DNA from: Diadophis punctatus similis
Taxonomy: Eukaryota; Chordata; Lepidosauria; Squamata; Dipsadidae
Assembly (NCBI GenBank): GCA_023053685.1
Contig: JALIGW010000005.1
Coordinates: 47,395,242 to 47,459,241 of the forward strand
Length of the DNA: 64,000 nucleotides
Reading direction: 5' to 3'
The position numbers and the translations under genes are program-made. The notes under the pieces were generated by a model. It had not been told where the DNA came from. It ran no database searches and saw only the letters and a list, made by a program, of their open reading frames with translations. Numbering within the stretch: the first letter of the stretch is position 1; each line of letters starts with the position of its first letter. This document shows positions 53,458 to 63,600 of the stretch, piece by piece.

Positions 53458-54643
53458 GAAAGAAATTTGTGGGCTCAGAGAATTAAGTAAGTGTGTGATG
53501 GCTGTGGAAGCATATGGTCTCTTTTTCCTTGCTTCCCCAACCTTTTTCAAATGGTGAACAATCTCAATAACACATTTTCACCTTGCTTAGATAGCAGGCA
53601 CAGAGGGCATGATCAGAGGAAAGGCAGGAATTCTATGGATTTGAGATTAATTGAAATCCAACTGCAATAAGTCAGCTCTATAGGTTAACAGAAAATCAGA
53701 TAAACCCTCTCTAAAATGTCTGCTTTTTCAAGCAGTTGCAATCTTGTTTCCCAACACGACGGCAGCACCTGAACATGGCCATTTGATTCTACAGAGGAAA
53801 AATGGGCTATAAATGGGATCTTTAAAAGAGACAAATAAAGAAACAAGTTGGATGCTTGTCCCTTGTACTGATGTAAATGGAAGGAAACTGAATATTGATG
53901 AACTAACTCCCAGGATAGATTGTAGCACAGCTAGGGTTTAGAACAGAATAAACATGTCGTAGTTGGACATTAGTCTCACAAGATGTGCTATCAAGACTAT
54001 GACTAATTGTCATTTTACATATTAGAGGATTCTCATAAATGTTTAAAAGCTTAAAACGAGAAAAAGTTTCCCAACAATAAATCTCTCTAAATTGCAAACA
54101 CAGCTGTATCCTTTGGGATAAATGAATAATTTCTCTAATAAATAATAACAGAGTCTGAGACAATAAGTTTTCAAATTATACTTAGTGTCAAAATAGTTGT
54201 TAATTGGTTGGGATGATGCATGGCTCTTCATTCACTGCAAGATTTTCTTAGAGGAACCTAAAAGAGAATACAGGGGGTTGCTGTACTGTTCTTACCGGAA
54301 AAAGCTAAAGTGTTTGGGACCTGTACTTTTGGGAAGAAGTGACTAAGGGAATATATAATCATAGCTCATAAAACAATGGATAGTATGGAGAAGAGAAGCA
54401 GAAAAAACTTTTTTGCTCCCCTTTCAAAACATTAGAACCAGAAATCATCAAATAAAGCTGACTGGAAGGCTGTTTAAAACATACACTTCCTACACATATA
54501 ATTAACCTGTGGGATTTATTACCACAAAATGGTCAGTAATTTGGATAGCTATAAAATCAGATTAGAAAAGTTCAGCATCAAGAAAATCCTAACATTTTTG
54601 GTTGAGAATAGTGGATACTGTCTCAAGGACAGAAGAAAGGTGA
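53458..54643. other. Unique AT-rich DNA, nothing recognised
   Basis: Short frames up to 86 codons without motif and no TE ends. Confidence 0.5.
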
Positions 54644-54651
54644 GTCTCCAT

Positions 54652-55041
54652 CAGTGCTGGGTTCCTACTGGTGCGGTCCAGAGCTCTGTTTCGGTAGGGA
54701 CCCACCAATTGCGCAATTTGCACGCGACAGCTCGGTGCCGTCTTCGCCAGTCCGTTGCATGGCGCCATCTTTTTTCCTGAATTTTTGGGGTTTTTTTGCT
54801 TCTTGCGCATGCACGGAAGCAAAATCTCACGAGGGGACGCTCGCGTGCACGACATTTCAGTGATTTTCCCTTGTGAAATCACACATTCCCTTGTAAAATC
54901 GCACAGGGGAATGTGCGCGCATAGCAAGGGGATGCACACGTGTAGCGAGGGGATGTGCACGCATAGCAAGCATGTGCGTGTGTGAAATGTGATGATGCAC
55001 GCACAGCGCACTGGTAGCCAGGTAAGAGGAACCCGCCCCTG
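54652..55041. mobile_element. hAT MITE of the CAGTGGTGGGTTCC class, 390 bp, perfect TSD
   Basis: Starts CAGTGCTGGGTTCCTACTGG and ends GAGGAACCCGCCCCTG. GTCTCCAT flanks both sides exactly (54644-54651, 55042-55049). It shares the GCTTCTTGCGCATGCACGGA central palindrome with the 25.6- and 39.4-kb members. The 171-codon minus frame over it (54589-55104) is a compositional by-product of GTGCGCGCA-type repeats. Confidence 0.9.
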
Positions 55042-55419
55042 GTCTCCATCTCCTGCTTTCGGATATCCCAGAGGCATCTGGCTTGCTGCTGTGATGAACA
55101 TCATGGGGAAGACCCATAATCCATCACTTGCTCTTCACATTGTTGGTCAAATGTCTCTGGGGATCACCTGTTCTCTCTGGAAGAGATTGCATGTGAAGAA
55201 GAGAGGAATCTCTTTCATTGCCAGATCCCCAGTCCCATGGGTGAGCAGTTGATTTTGAAGGAGCTCTCAAAATTTTCTCTGGCTTTGTTCGCCCTTTTGC
55301 CCATGCTCACTGTGGGCTTGCCCACAATTTTTTTAAATTGTGTGACCTCCCATAAATGTTTTACCATTCATTGGGGAAATTGCGTTTCCCAGTTCAATAA
55401 CTGTCAAATGCTGTTGTTC

Positions 55420-55549
55420 CCCTGGGCCATGGTCTGTTGGGAACTTGGGGGCAAGTGCAGGTGCATGTCTGCACGCCTGCAGTGTCATTTGTGCAAGTGG
55501 TGCACATGTGCAAAACTATTCCCTCCCCCCCTCCGATTGGGGACCACTG
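55420..55549. mobile_element. hAT-related fragment (right end only)
   Basis: The right end CTCCGATTGGGGACCACTG resembles the CAGTGGTCCCCAA terminus, and GGCCATGGTCTGTTGGGAAC resembles internal text of that class. No left end was found. Confidence 0.45.
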
Positions 55550-56113
55550 ATCTAATGGAAGCCAACAAAGATTCTATAGCAGAATTTACAAAGACATACA
55601 GATCGCTTTATAAACCTGGAAAATGTAATGAGTAGTGTTAAGATAATGTAACACAACTGTTTTTATATGCAGGGAAGAACTAAGGAGATATCAAAGTACT
55701 ACAGTATATTAATTTTCAGTATGACTTTTGTATCAAAAAGTCTGACATATAGATGGAACATAATGTTTCATGAATACTTTATTTATAGTTAATACTGAAA
55801 AATGCTATCTAAGTAGAATTTAGTAGTCTATCATCTGTTATCTTTGGAAATAAATCCAAAGTTTTCTTAACATATTGACAATGCTGTTCCAAATCACTCT
55901 TACACACCTTGCATGATCAGAAATTGTTAGAGGTGCTGACATATTAGGCCCCATCATCAATTAAATTGTATTTGTATGACAGTAAATATGTTCATGAATG
56001 AGATGCTGGTACTTAATTATTTATAAATATTAGTTGGGGTGCATAACTTTTTCAACATTTTTAATCCATAAAATAGTCTAGATGTTAATGGCTCTCTGAG
56101 AAAACTCTGAAGC
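55550..56113. other. Unique AT-rich DNA, nothing recognised
   Basis: Nothing recognised between the hAT fragment and the LTR. Confidence 0.5.
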
Positions 56114-56118
56114 ATAAG

Positions 56119-56384
56119 TGTTCTAACTGAGGGAACGATGGAAGGCACTTTTGAGGCTAGGTAGTTCAAGAAGTAAATGTTTATTCAGGCAAACCTTAAC
56201 ACAACGCTAACAAGCAAAAACCGGCAAACTCTTTCTGTTAGCTGCGCTTTATATAGCAGCTGTCAAAACAAGGTGGCCAATAGTAATCATCTATTTCCCC
56301 CACCGGCTGAGCTGTCAAGTGTCAGCCAATGGGAAAGCGTCTGCTAGTTGCTAGGTAGAAACAGCGTCTCCTCAGGACGTAACA
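56119..56384 (-). mobile_element. Solo LTR, 266 bp, perfect 5-bp TSD
   Basis: Plus-strand ends TGTTCTAACT and GGACGTAACA (TGTT...AACA) are flanked by ATAAG on both sides (56114-56118, 56385-56389). Read on the minus strand: CCCATTGGCTGAC and CTATTGGCC (CCAAT-type boxes), CTATATAAAGC (TATA), then GAATAAACATT (polyadenylation signal). It is unlike the LTR at 37.5 kb in sequence but has the same architecture. No internal region is nearby. Confidence 0.9.
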
Positions 56385-56599
56385 ATAAGCAATTTCAAAC
56401 ACCAGCTCAACTTTTTCTGATATGGATAAATTAGAAAAATAGCATTTCTGATTAAAGGTACTGATGCTATTTTAAGCACTCTGTCATTTAATTTCATTTT
56501 GCAACCTTAGGTAATAAACTAAAGCTTTACACAATTTCATTGTTTCTAAATTATACCATTGGTGTGTGGAACTGAAACATAACATAATCTTATTTCTTT

Positions 56600-56848
56600 T
56601 TATTTATTTATTTATTAGTGAGATGTATATACCACCTCACAGTGCAAGCACTCTCTAAGCGGTTTACACCATTAAGCAATGTATATTTATATTGCCCCCA
56701 ACAATCTGGGTCCTCATTTTACCTACCTCGGAAGGATGGAAGGCTGAGTCAACCTTGAGCTGGTGAGATTTGAACCACTGACCTGTGGATCACAGTCAGC
56801 TAAAGTGGTCTGCAGTACTGCCCTCTAACCGCTGCACCACCTCGGCTC
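56600..56848 (-). mobile_element. tRNA-derived SINE, tail type a
   Basis: The minus reading GAGCCGAGGTGGTGCAGCGG, GGTTCAAATCTCACCAGCTC, body and GTGCTTGCACTGTGAGGTGG, ending in AATAAATAAATA at 56601-56618. Nearly complete. Confidence 0.9.
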
Positions 56849-57806
56849 TTTTTGATTTCCTGATTTCTCAGGTTTCGTTTTCCTTAAAAACCAAAGTTAA
56901 ATCAAACCAAGCTTTTAAAATTGAGAACATCAATAGAAAAACATGGATGATAACAGAAGACAAATATCAAGGAACAGAAGGTCAGCCATTTTTGAATGTT
57001 TAAATAAGATCATACCTGTCTACCTCATATTGGAAGAGAGAACTGTTTAAACAGTTTTTGGACTTAAATGTTAAAAATGAAGTTACTGTTCACATTTAAA
57101 CTGCCAAGAATTTAAAGTCAAGAACATCAGGAGAAAGTACCATTTTAATACAATGAGAATGCATTAATCAAAAAATATTCACCATATGTATTATAAATAT
57201 GGAGTATTTGTGCTCTCTAAGCTTGGTTGTTTTTCTTGACGATGTTTGATTATTTAATTAGGTAACATGTTCAGAGCTAGAAGGGAATGGGTTTTGCTAT
57301 CTGTTTATAAACTGTGGATTGGCCTGTTAATGTTGGTGAGAGTGTTGTGTTCTTCCTTGATTAGGCTGTTGTTTACTGTTTGTTTATCTGAATCAGTAAC
57401 CCCTTGATTGAGATATTGTTTACTGCTTGATTATTGGTCTGGTATTTATCCTGGTGTTAATTCCTGCTTATCTGTGTATTGATTGTTGTTGGGGAAGTGT
57501 TCTGGTCTTTTTGTTGGAAAACCATACAAAATCTCTGCTTTTAAATCGGAAAACATATTTGCTGATAATTTTGCTGTTTAATGTAGGCATTTAGATTCTG
57601 AACATTCCCAGAAAAGTATGAAAGCAGAAAAGACAAATCATAAAAAGAAATGAAAAACAATCCATTACTAAGTACACATCCATTGAATATAGAAGATTCC
57701 AGTTCAGTGCCAAGCATTTGTCTTTTTTTTAAAAGGAAGAATAGCAAAATGAAATGTTTGAAAATTGTTTCTTACCAGGGTTTGATCCCATTTTATTTTC
57801 TAGAGT
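56849..57806. other. Unassigned; possibly part of an unidentified old repeat (57240-57540)
   Basis: 57240-57540 is T/G-rich with recurring TTGTTTACTG/TTGATT words and looks repeat-like, but I cannot name a family. The rest shows nothing. Confidence 0.4.
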
Positions 57807-57883
57807 CTTGCCCTGTCAGTGACGGTAAGAGTGACCCAACAAAGAACCACCAAGACTACTCCCACCAGCACTGACAGGGCAAG
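57807..57883. repeat. Inverted repeat, perfect 15-bp arms
   Basis: CTTGCCCTGTCAGTG (57807-57821) and its exact complement CACTGACAGGGCAAG (57869-57883) enclose 47 nt. It may be a structured part of the unidentified repeat that seems to continue at 57990. Confidence 0.85.
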
Positions 57884-57904
57884 TCATTAGAACATAAAAT
57901 GAAA

Positions 57905-57987
57905 GCAAATTCCAATCCCCACTAGAGTATTCAAGCAGGGGTTGGACTAGAATACTGCCAAGATCCTTTCCAACTCTATTATTCTAT
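57905..57987 (+). mobile_element. CR1 LINE terminal 80 bp
   Basis: GGGGTTGGACTAGAATACTG, then CCTTTCCAACTCTATTATTC and TATATTCT form a CR1 3-prime end with its short terminal repeat. Confidence 0.75.
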
Positions 57988-58080
57988 ATTCTAGTGCTGA
58001 TGATGTTACCTGGTTTGGTAATGAAACATCTACAAGAAAACAACGAAGCTCAAAGAGCACCAAGCACCTCTCTTTTCAAT
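57988..58080 (+). other. Hammerhead-core-like motif in an unidentified repeat
   Basis: CTGATGA (57996-58002) is followed by a possible stem (GTTACC with GGTAAT around a TGGTTT loop) and GAAAC (58022-58026), the order of the conserved core of a hammerhead ribozyme. Stems I and III and a U-H cleavage site are not convincingly formed. The downstream text CTACAAGAAAACAACGAAGC continues as a repeat I half-recognise, possibly Penelope-related. Chance or a decayed motif is quite possible. Confidence 0.35.
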
Positions 58081-58466
58081 CCTGAACTACAAAGATTCTC
58101 CTCTATCAGTATTCTATCTTATAAAAGTTATTAGACATTTATCAGGACACCCATGGAATATCTTGAATTTTACTAAAGCAAGAGTTTTCTGACTTTTCCA
58201 GGACATGAAAACTATTTTTTTTAAATTCTCAGAGTCTCTCATTAAGAGGCAAACATTTAGTGATAGAAAATTGGCTGTGTTCTTTCCCTCACCTTTTAAT
58301 TTATCACAAAATCCTGTGAAGTTCTCAGAGAACTACTACAGAATACTTTGCACTATGATTTATGTAAAATATATGATATACAAAGGCATAAAGTCCATTC
58401 AGAATCCAGATAAATGAGAATGGGATTGCAGGCTTTGAGAATGCATACTTTCAGTTTCATTCCCCA

Positions 58467-58468
<2 letters not shown>
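58081..58468. other. Unique AT-rich DNA, nothing recognised
   Basis: A 70-codon plus frame (58205-58417) has no motif. Confidence 0.45.

Positions 58469-58530
<62 letters not shown>
58469..58530. repeat. (GT)n microsatellite
   Basis: 31 uninterrupted GT units. The Cys-Val frame across it is an artefact. Confidence 0.97.
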
Positions 58531-58531
<1 letters not shown>

Positions 58532-59222
58532 GTATTACTATGTATATATTTCACTGAAAAGACTATTGCTCTCCTTGGGCCTGCTGTAATAAAAATAAGA
58601 TTATTGCATCATTTGCATAAGCAGAGGTGCTATTGGCCTGATGGTCAGTTTGGAACTGCATCAGTTCCCATCAAACTGCAGTCCACAAGCTTCTCCCATT
58701 GCATTTTACACCATTTAAAAAAAAACAAACCAATTTTTGAAACAAGAAATCAAATCTTCAAAAGGTGAATCCAGGAAATTATCTTCAAGTACTCGAACTG
58801 TTTGATTTGAGGGAGCTTGAAATCAACACGAAGTGTCAATGGAGAGATCACTTAAAATCTTACAAAAACAGGCTTTTGGTTCTTGTGTTCCTTTCTAGAA
58901 GTGAGATGAGTCAGAAGTGAATACTAGAAAGTATCTTTGTGAAAAGATGCAGAGGAAGAGGGGTTGCTAGGCTGATGGCTGGTAGCAAACGCCAACTCCA
59001 GAAGGTTGTACATAATCAGCTAAAGATTAGCAATTCTGATTAGGGATATAGACATCCACATTTTCAAAGATCACAAGATCTGGTTGTATTTTGTAGCTAG
59101 ATTCAAGATTACGCTTAGACAGGGAATTTATAGATTTTTGCTGATTGCTATACAATTGGTAACAAATTTTGTATGATACATTTGGAAAGGATTTAATGTG
59201 TGTAGGAAGGTATTTTCTTAAG
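58531..59222. other. Unique DNA, nothing recognised
   Basis: No element ends; short frames only. Confidence 0.5.
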
Positions 59223-59538
59223 AACGGGGCGGGCAATTAATTTTCCCAAGGAGCCACGTGAGAAACTGGGACCAACGTTTCTTGATTTGATGTCCTCAAT
59301 TTCCATCACCTCAGGCTGTTCTAGGTGAGGGATGAGTGCTGCACAGGCACAGAAAAGGCTTTTCCTTGCCTCCTGTGACCACCAGTTGATTGAAGGAGTG
59401 CACAGGGCCTGTGCAGTGCCAGACCCAACTCCGTGCTTATTTACATTTGATTTCTAATTTCTAATTGACCCCACGAGAGCCACTGAGGGGCAGCAAAGGG
59501 CTGAATGGGATCTAGGGACCATAATATGCCCAGGTCTG
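59223..59538. mobile_element. hAT-like MITE, about 316 bp
   Basis: The left end ACGGGGCGGGCAATTAATTT, then TTCCCAAGGAGCCACGTGAG, and the right end ATAATATGCCCAGGTCTG resemble a hAT MITE class starting CAGGGGTGGGCAA. The first bases have changed and no matching 8-bp flank is visible. Confidence 0.6.
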
Positions 59539-59711
59539 GTCTAGTTAAGAGGTTGAACTGTGATTATTACAGAGATTAAAAAAGACTTTAGCTTGCTGAA
59601 TCTTGTAGTGATACTGATATACTCTAATTGTAAGATATACTCTTACAATTGCAGCTTATACCTTTTCTTTCTAGACTAGAGGTGATTTATCTCTGCTGGG
59701 TTTATGACTTT

Positions 59712-59818
59712 TTCCTTCCTTCCTTCCTTCCTTCCTTCTTCCTTCCTTCCTTCCTTCCTTCCTTCCTTCCTTCCTTCCTTCCTTCCTTCCTTCCTTCCTT
59801 CCTTCCTTTCTTCCTTCT
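59712..59818. repeat. (TTCC)n microsatellite
   Basis: About 26 units with two single-base interruptions (near 59740 and 59808). Strong purine/pyrimidine asymmetry. Confidence 0.96.
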
Positions 59819-60524
59819 TGGTAATAACGAATTAGCTTGATTAAGGATGTTCTGAGTCCCACTATCATTCCTATTTGTTCTCAATGCTTTTTTATCTGAG
59901 ATGGCAATATGTTATTTTGGGGTTACGTTCCATGTTGTATTCATTGACGATAGCTTGAATCTTTAAAAAATTTGACTGTTATGATATGGAACTGCAAGAA
60001 AAATATTCTCTTTCTAAAGAGGAATTATAGGATTGCAGTGGGTGTGAATGTCAGGAACTTGGAAGCCAAAAGATGTCATTAAATGGTATGTTTGAAAAGA
60101 TAAGTCTACTTTCCAGTTCTTCTATTTTATTATATTAAAAGCATTTTTATGATTATTTGCAACAAACTCTTTTAGGTTGGAGAAAGTAGTAAATTGTTTA
60201 GAGTCATCAGGAACTATCAGAATCAGAATAATTTGATCCTCTGGGCATAGGATAAGTTTATCAGGCAACTTTATTATACTAAGATTAACATTGGCATTCT
60301 ATGTTACAAAGAGGGCCCTTTGCGATCATTGTCTCTGTGATTATTATTTGGTCTTCTAAGACATTTGGTCTTCTAAGACATTCCTAAACTGATTTTTGAG
60401 TTATATATTCTCAATTTTTTGTATGTAAGCTTCAAATGCTTACATTAGAAGAAGCCAGCTAGTTTCTGTAGCTGAAAGATTGAAATTGTTTTCTAAACTT
60501 TAAGAAGAAACTGTCTGCCACTTA
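59819..60524. other. Unique AT-rich DNA, nothing recognised
   Basis: A short direct duplication occurs at 60349-60380 (TTTGGTCTTCTAAGACAT-type unit twice). Nothing else was seen. Confidence 0.5.
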
Positions 60525-60971
60525 CCATATTTTTGGGACTATAAGATGCTCTGAAGTATAAGACGCACCTACCTTTTTGGGGGAGGAAAACAAGAAAAAA
60601 AATCTGCCTCTACCTCTGCCTCCCAGCAATTTCCCTCTTTGCAGCAAACAGCAAACAACCTGTTTCAGTTTCGCCATAGCCTGATTAGCACAAAGGGGGA
60701 AAAAATCTGCCTCAGCCTATGCCTCCCTGCAGCCTGAAACAGCTGATGGTCAGGAGGCCGATCCAACTGACAATCACCTGCTCGTGCTAATCAGGCTGTG
60801 CTGAAGCTGAAACTGGCTGTTTGCTGTTTGCTGCAAGGAGGGAAATTGCTGGTTGGCAGAGGCCAAAGGGTGGGGGCCGGTGGGCGGGGCTGTATTCGAT
60901 GTATAAGACACACCCAAATTTTCACCCTCTTTTAGGGGGGGAAAGTGTGTCTTATACTTCGAAAAATATGG
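60525..60971. mobile_element. TA-flanked fold-back DNA transposon, 447 bp
   Basis: Ends CCATATTTTTGGGACTATAA and CTTCGAAAAATATGG are inverted and flanked by TA (60523-60524, 60972-60973). The subterminal arms pair further: CAGCAATTTCCCTCTTTGCA (near 60634) with its near-complement at 60826-60852, and CCTGATTAGCA with TGCTAATCAGG. Most of the element is thus one long imperfect palindrome. It is the same family as 47400-48443. Confidence 0.85.
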
Positions 60972-61138
60972 TAGTCAAGTTCAGAACTAAGAGCAAAATT
61001 TTCATGAGACTGAAAAGAAAGGGAGATGCCAGCCACTATATCATCTTCTTCTAATTTCCTCATAGTGTCAACTTGACATTGCAGCTTATCTCTGGACATT
61101 GTTATTCTTTGCAGCTTTGAACAAGGAAATTAAATTAA

Positions 61139-61399
61139 GAGCCGAGGTGGCGCAGCAGTTAGAGTGCAGTACTGCAGGCCACTTTAGCTGACTGTGATCC
61201 GCAGGTCAGTGGTTCAAATCTCACCGGCTCAAGGTTGACTCAGCCTTCCATCCTTCCGAGGTAGGTAAAATGAGGACCCAGATTGTTGGGGGCGATATAA
61301 ATATACATTGCTTAATGGTGTAAACCGCTTAGAGAGTGCTTGCACTATGAGGCGGTATATAAATCTCACTAATAAATAATAATAATAAATAAATAAATA
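61139..61399 (+). mobile_element. tRNA-derived SINE, tail type a
   Basis: GAGCCGAGGTGGCGCAGCAG, GGTTCAAATCTCACCGGCTC (acceptor-like GAGCC/GGCTC intact), body, GTGCTTGCACTATGAGGCGG and an AATAAATAATAATAA tail. One of the best preserved copies. Confidence 0.9.
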
Positions 61400-62344
61400 T
61401 GTTTAATGAATGGTAAGAAATGTAAAAAAATTAATTATCTTACTTTCCGTGTTGTTATTCCGCAATAGATTATCAATCTCCTGTTGTTTGAAGTTTTCTT
61501 CTGGTAGCTGGAAAGTTGAACTTTTCCTGTGTTGCTTTTTGTAGCTTTACCAGTGTTGGAAGATTTGTTAGATTAATTGCCTGTCTTCAGCAGTCAAAAG
61601 GAGGAGCTTCTTGAGTCAAGATTCAAGAAACACTCAAAAAGTAACAGAAACAGCAGGGAAGCAGAGCTGAAGCTGGAGAAAGTTGAAGTTGGCTGATCAC
61701 CATTTTGTTCCTTTCCCCTTTAGATATGGTTGTATTGCTATCATGCATTTCTAGGCTGCCTGCTTTGTGCAGGGATAGTTATTGCCAATTAAATTAGAAT
61801 GAGTCAAGGGGAGATATTCATTTTATCAACTTGATAAAATAATTATTCTAAAGAAAGATCGTCCTTTGTTGTTCATGAAACAAATCCAGAGAGGTGTGCT
61901 GAAATTCTAGCCCAAAGCAAATAAGCGGAAAGCAGTGACTGGAGGAGTCAGTTCCTACACAGTGTGATGCTTGTTTAAGTACCTGCTAATTCAAGTGGAG
62001 ATGAAAGCCACGTCAGATGTTTGTATTGCCATGCTGAGCTGCTCTTTGGTTAAGCTACCATCTGATTCCTTTCCAGGCTTCTCTTTGCTCATAAGAAACC
62101 ATTTGTGCCTTGTAGCTTTGAAAATGCAGCTCCTTCCTACTGAGGTTCTTTTCAGACAAGCAAAACAGCACCGAACTTCTTTTTGCAGATCCTATGTTTA
62201 ATGTGAGATTTTCATAAATCCCAACTTAGACTGTAGCCAATAAACCCTCCCCCCCCCGACCTATTCCTAAATACTGATTATGGTAAAAACCATAAAATTT
62301 CATTTGGTCAATGGCCAGCATGTAAAACAATGCAATAAATGGTG
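61400..62344. other. Unique DNA, nothing recognised
   Basis: A GAAGC/AGCTGAAG-rich patch at 61650-61700 and a C-tract at 62249-62257. No TE ends. Confidence 0.5.
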
Positions 62345-62790
62345 ATACTTATTTATTTATTAGAGTTTGTCAAACAAAAATGATAACAAGAATAAAAGAA
62401 TAAAAATACAGTGACAGGGGTAAGAGGCACGTTAGTGCACTTATGCACGACCCCTCTACTAACCACTTAAGTATGATGTATGGTCCACGAAAGTCAATTT
62501 GTGACTGAAACTGTGAAAATTTGTAGCTGAAAGAACCGAATCAGGTAGAGCATTCCAGACTTTGACAACTCTATTACAGAAATCATATTTTTTACAGTCA
62601 AGTTTAGAATGATTTACATTAAGTTTAAAGCGGCTGTTAGTGCGTGTATTATTGTGATTAAAACAAAAAAAGTCATTTACAGGAAAAACATTACTACGTA
62701 TAATTTTGTATGCAATACCTAGGTCTGACTGCAAGTGATGCCGTTCTGAGTTATCCAATAAGTTACTTATTATGGTTGTGAGAAGAGAAT
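62345..62790 (-). mobile_element. L3-like (CR1/jockey-type) LINE, 3-prime end
   Basis: The minus frame 62459-62845 contains HHLQSDLGIAYKIIRSNVFP, NNTRTNSRFKLNVNHSKLD and NRVVKVWNALPDSV, matching the C-terminal third of the 7.4- and 52-kb copies. The UTR carries GTCGTGCATAAGTGCACTA (complement of about 62432-62450), the same hairpin region, and an (AAAT)n tail at 62349-62361. Shorter and more diverged than the other two. Confidence 0.82.
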
Positions 62791-63394
62791 AAGCCTGCTG
62801 TTCTCTCTCTCTCTCTCTCGTTTCTGGTTCCCCAGTCATGTGCACCAGATCCAGTCCTCTTGCGTTTATTGCCTCCAGAAACTTCCAGAGTGGGCAGAAC
62901 TGAAATTTTCAAATCAGGCTTTAAATGTATGTTATTTTTGCAAGTTGGTTTAGATTTTAAGCCTTTAAGACTGTTTCTTCAGAAATTGGAAAAACTAATC
63001 CTGTTTGGGGAAAGTTAAAAGGGACATAAAATGTACATTTAGCCTTTGCAAAATTGCTCTACCAAACAGTCAGGCACAGAAATAAGTTTGGAAATTCCAA
63101 TTATATTCCTTCTAGCGAATTCATAATTGAATAGCTAGCCTTGGCCTCACAGTTCTCAGGCAGGAAAGGAAATTATCCTGTAGCCCTTCAGATTGAAAAA
63201 AAAAACGTTTTCCTCATTCCATTACCGCAATGGTCATCTTTCAAAGTACTGTATTCGGTACGTATGGAGGATTTCAGATTGGAGAGGTCAGATCAAAATA
63301 GAAATACACTTGGGAACACCTTACAAATAGTAGGAATTTGAAAAATTAGAAATGGATATGTTATCATCAAGCTAATTTTTATTTATGTTCTGAA
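62791..63394. other. Unique DNA with a short (CT)n run
   Basis: A (CT)n run at 62799-62819 borders the LINE. The rest shows no repeat ends. Confidence 0.5.
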
Positions 63395-63600
63395 TGTATT
63401 ATTAGATTTTTATCCCACCTTTATAACTGAGCAACTCAAAGCTTCACACATAATTAATAATTCCTCCCACGCTCACCTCACCCCCCAAAAATAACCCTGT
63501 CAAATTGTTGAGCATAGAAAGAGGGACTAGCCCAGAATTAGCCAGCTGACTTTCAACTCTAAGAGAGGGCCAGAGCACCTAATTTCCCATATCTATCCCA
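63395..63600 (-). mobile_element. tRNA-derived SINE with L2-like tail, degraded
   Basis: The minus reading GTTGAAAGTCAGCTGGCTAA, GGGCTAGTCCCTCTTTC and GAGCAACTC-type text match the body of the 25.3-kb SINE. The tail AAAGGTGGGATAAAAATCTA lies at the left edge. The head is mostly lost. Confidence 0.7.

Noticed and set aside
54589..55104. 171-codon minus frame
   Set aside because: It spans a MITE with a perfect TSD. The Cys/His/Leu-rich text comes from GTGCGCGC-type repeats in the MITE interior.
55420..55549. A complete hAT MITE
   Set aside because: Only the right terminus is recognisable; no left terminus or matching 8-bp duplication was found, so it is listed as a fragment.
59649..59884. FLPS and KEGR repeat proteins
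   Set aside because: They are translations of the (TTCC)n microsatellite on the two strands.
28143..61399. tRNA genes at the GGTTCAAATC / GGTTCGAATCC boxes
   Set aside because: Each box pair is followed by a SINE body and LINE-like tail, no full cloverleaf with an anticodon arm forms, and the same unit recurs many times. These are SINE heads, not cellular tRNA genes.
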